Source of the DNA: an uncultured Collinsella sp.
GTDB lineage: Bacteria > Actinomycetota > Coriobacteriia > Coriobacteriales > Coriobacteriaceae
NCBI GenBank assembly: GCA_902494545.1
Contig: CABUTP010000099.1
Span: 1 to 6,028, forward strand
Length of the DNA: 6,028 nt
Direction of reading: 5' to 3'
Position numbers and translations under genes: made by a program. Positions within the stretch are counted from its first letter, which is position 1. The number at the start of each line of letters is the position of its first letter. Positions 5,626-6,028 of the stretch are shown in pieces. Below the pieces are notes generated by a model. That model did not search any database and was not told where the DNA came from. It saw only the letters and a list, made by a program, of their open reading frames with translations.

Positions 5626-6028
5626 TCATCTTTCCTGTTTCTCGATGTAGTTTTGCTTAATGACATGCGTCGCCCGTTCGTAGTCGCTGGCAACGTAAGC
5701 AGCGTACAGGGCATCGACAACCATAAGCTGGGCCATACGCGAAGCCATGGCACCGCTGCGGACCAAGGGTTCACTCGCAGCGACGCCGAGCACGGCATCG
5801 GCCATGGTGGCAAGCTTGGATGATCCATCTACTTTGGTAACGGCCACTACGGGACAGTTGTGACGTTGAGCCTCGGCGGTGCAGTCCAGCACCTCTTGCG
5901 TCAAGCCCGAGTAACTAAAGGCGATTGCCATATCGCCCTCATGCATGTTCTTGGCACATAAGAGCTGATCATGCCAGTCGTCGTACAGATGGCACTCTTT
6001 GTCGACACGCATGAGCTTTTGCGCCAGG
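5626..6028 (-). CDS. murR: RpiR/MurR-family transcriptional regulator, 3' part (runs off the right edge)
   Basis: The C-terminal 133 residues of a longer protein are present; the start and the N-terminal helix-turn-helix lie beyond 6028. The stop is TGA (complement of 5626-5628). The visible part is the second half of a SIS phosphosugar-binding domain: AFSYSGLTQEVLDCTAEAQ with the SxSG phosphate loop, the strand CPVVAVTKVDGSSKLATMAD, and EPLVRSGAMASRMAQLMVVD, which is typical of RpiR-family effector domains. It begins LAQKLMRVDKECHLYDDWHDQ, the usual approach to that domain. By position directly before murQ it is likely the local regulator responding to MurNAc-6-phosphate, like E. coli MurR, but this is inference. 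An internal ATG at 6010-6012 is not the start, since the frame and family match continue upstream. An RpiR-family label is secure; the murR symbol rests on context. Confidence 0.85.
   Translation of the reverse strand, partial: LAQKLMRVDKECHLYDDWHDQLLCAKNMHEGDMAIAFSYSGLTQEVLDCTAEAQRHNCPVVAVTKVDGSSKLATMADAVLGVAASEPLVRSGAMASRMAQLMVVDALYAAYVASDYERATHVIKQNYIEKQER

Noticed and set aside
5616..5828. N-terminal extension of murQ by 71 codons
   Set aside because: The extension overlaps the 3' part of the regulator gene in another frame and has no MurQ homology. The ATG at 5613-5615 has a well-placed GAGGTG and matches the family start.

Overview
The window is a GC-rich chromosomal segment that most resembles a Gram-positive gut actinobacterium of the Coriobacteriia, Collinsella-like. 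That placement is an inference from codon and GC character, an actinobacterial-type tRNA-Glu with a G1-U72 pair, strong AGGAGG ribosome binding sites, and a low-complexity palindromic array of a kind I associate with Collinsella. No rRNA or marker gene fixes the taxonomy. There is no sign of an insertion sequence, prophage or CRISPR array. Almost everything is coded on the minus strand, so transcription runs right to left.

Right part (2034-6028, minus): an operon for uptake and breakdown of the peptidoglycan sugar N-acetylmuramic acid (MurNAc). In transcription order it holds the 3' end of an RpiR/MurR-type SIS-domain regulator, murQ (MurNAc-6-phosphate etherase), a MurP-type PTS EIIBC permease, and a MupG-type 6-phospho-N-acetylmuramidase (DUF871/GH170). 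The expected pathway is import and 6-phosphorylation of MurNAc or MurNAc-GlcNAc by MurP, cleavage of the phospho-disaccharide by MupG, and removal of the lactyl ether by MurQ to give GlcNAc-6-P and D-lactate. An EIIA partner and the nag genes are not in the window. A strong intrinsic terminator lies between murP and mupG, with its U-run touching the mupG ribosome binding site. An ArsC/Spx-family thioredoxin-fold gene follows mupG on the same strand.

Middle (959-1580): a small plus-strand gene of 136 codons. It looks like the N-terminal part of a family that usually carries a C-terminal winged helix, and it converges on the ArsC-like gene. The space between them is filled by an array of three imperfect palindromes with an exact 62-bp period. 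The array also resolves into five anchor motifs spaced exactly 31 bp apart, and it is the most unusual structure in the window.

Left part (1-800, minus): a two-tRNA unit, Gln(CUG) then Glu(CUC), with a good -35/-10 promoter in front and an intrinsic terminator behind. After it comes the 5' part of a TPR-like protein that runs off the left edge. Apart from the repeat array, the window is ordinary housekeeping and murein-recycling content.
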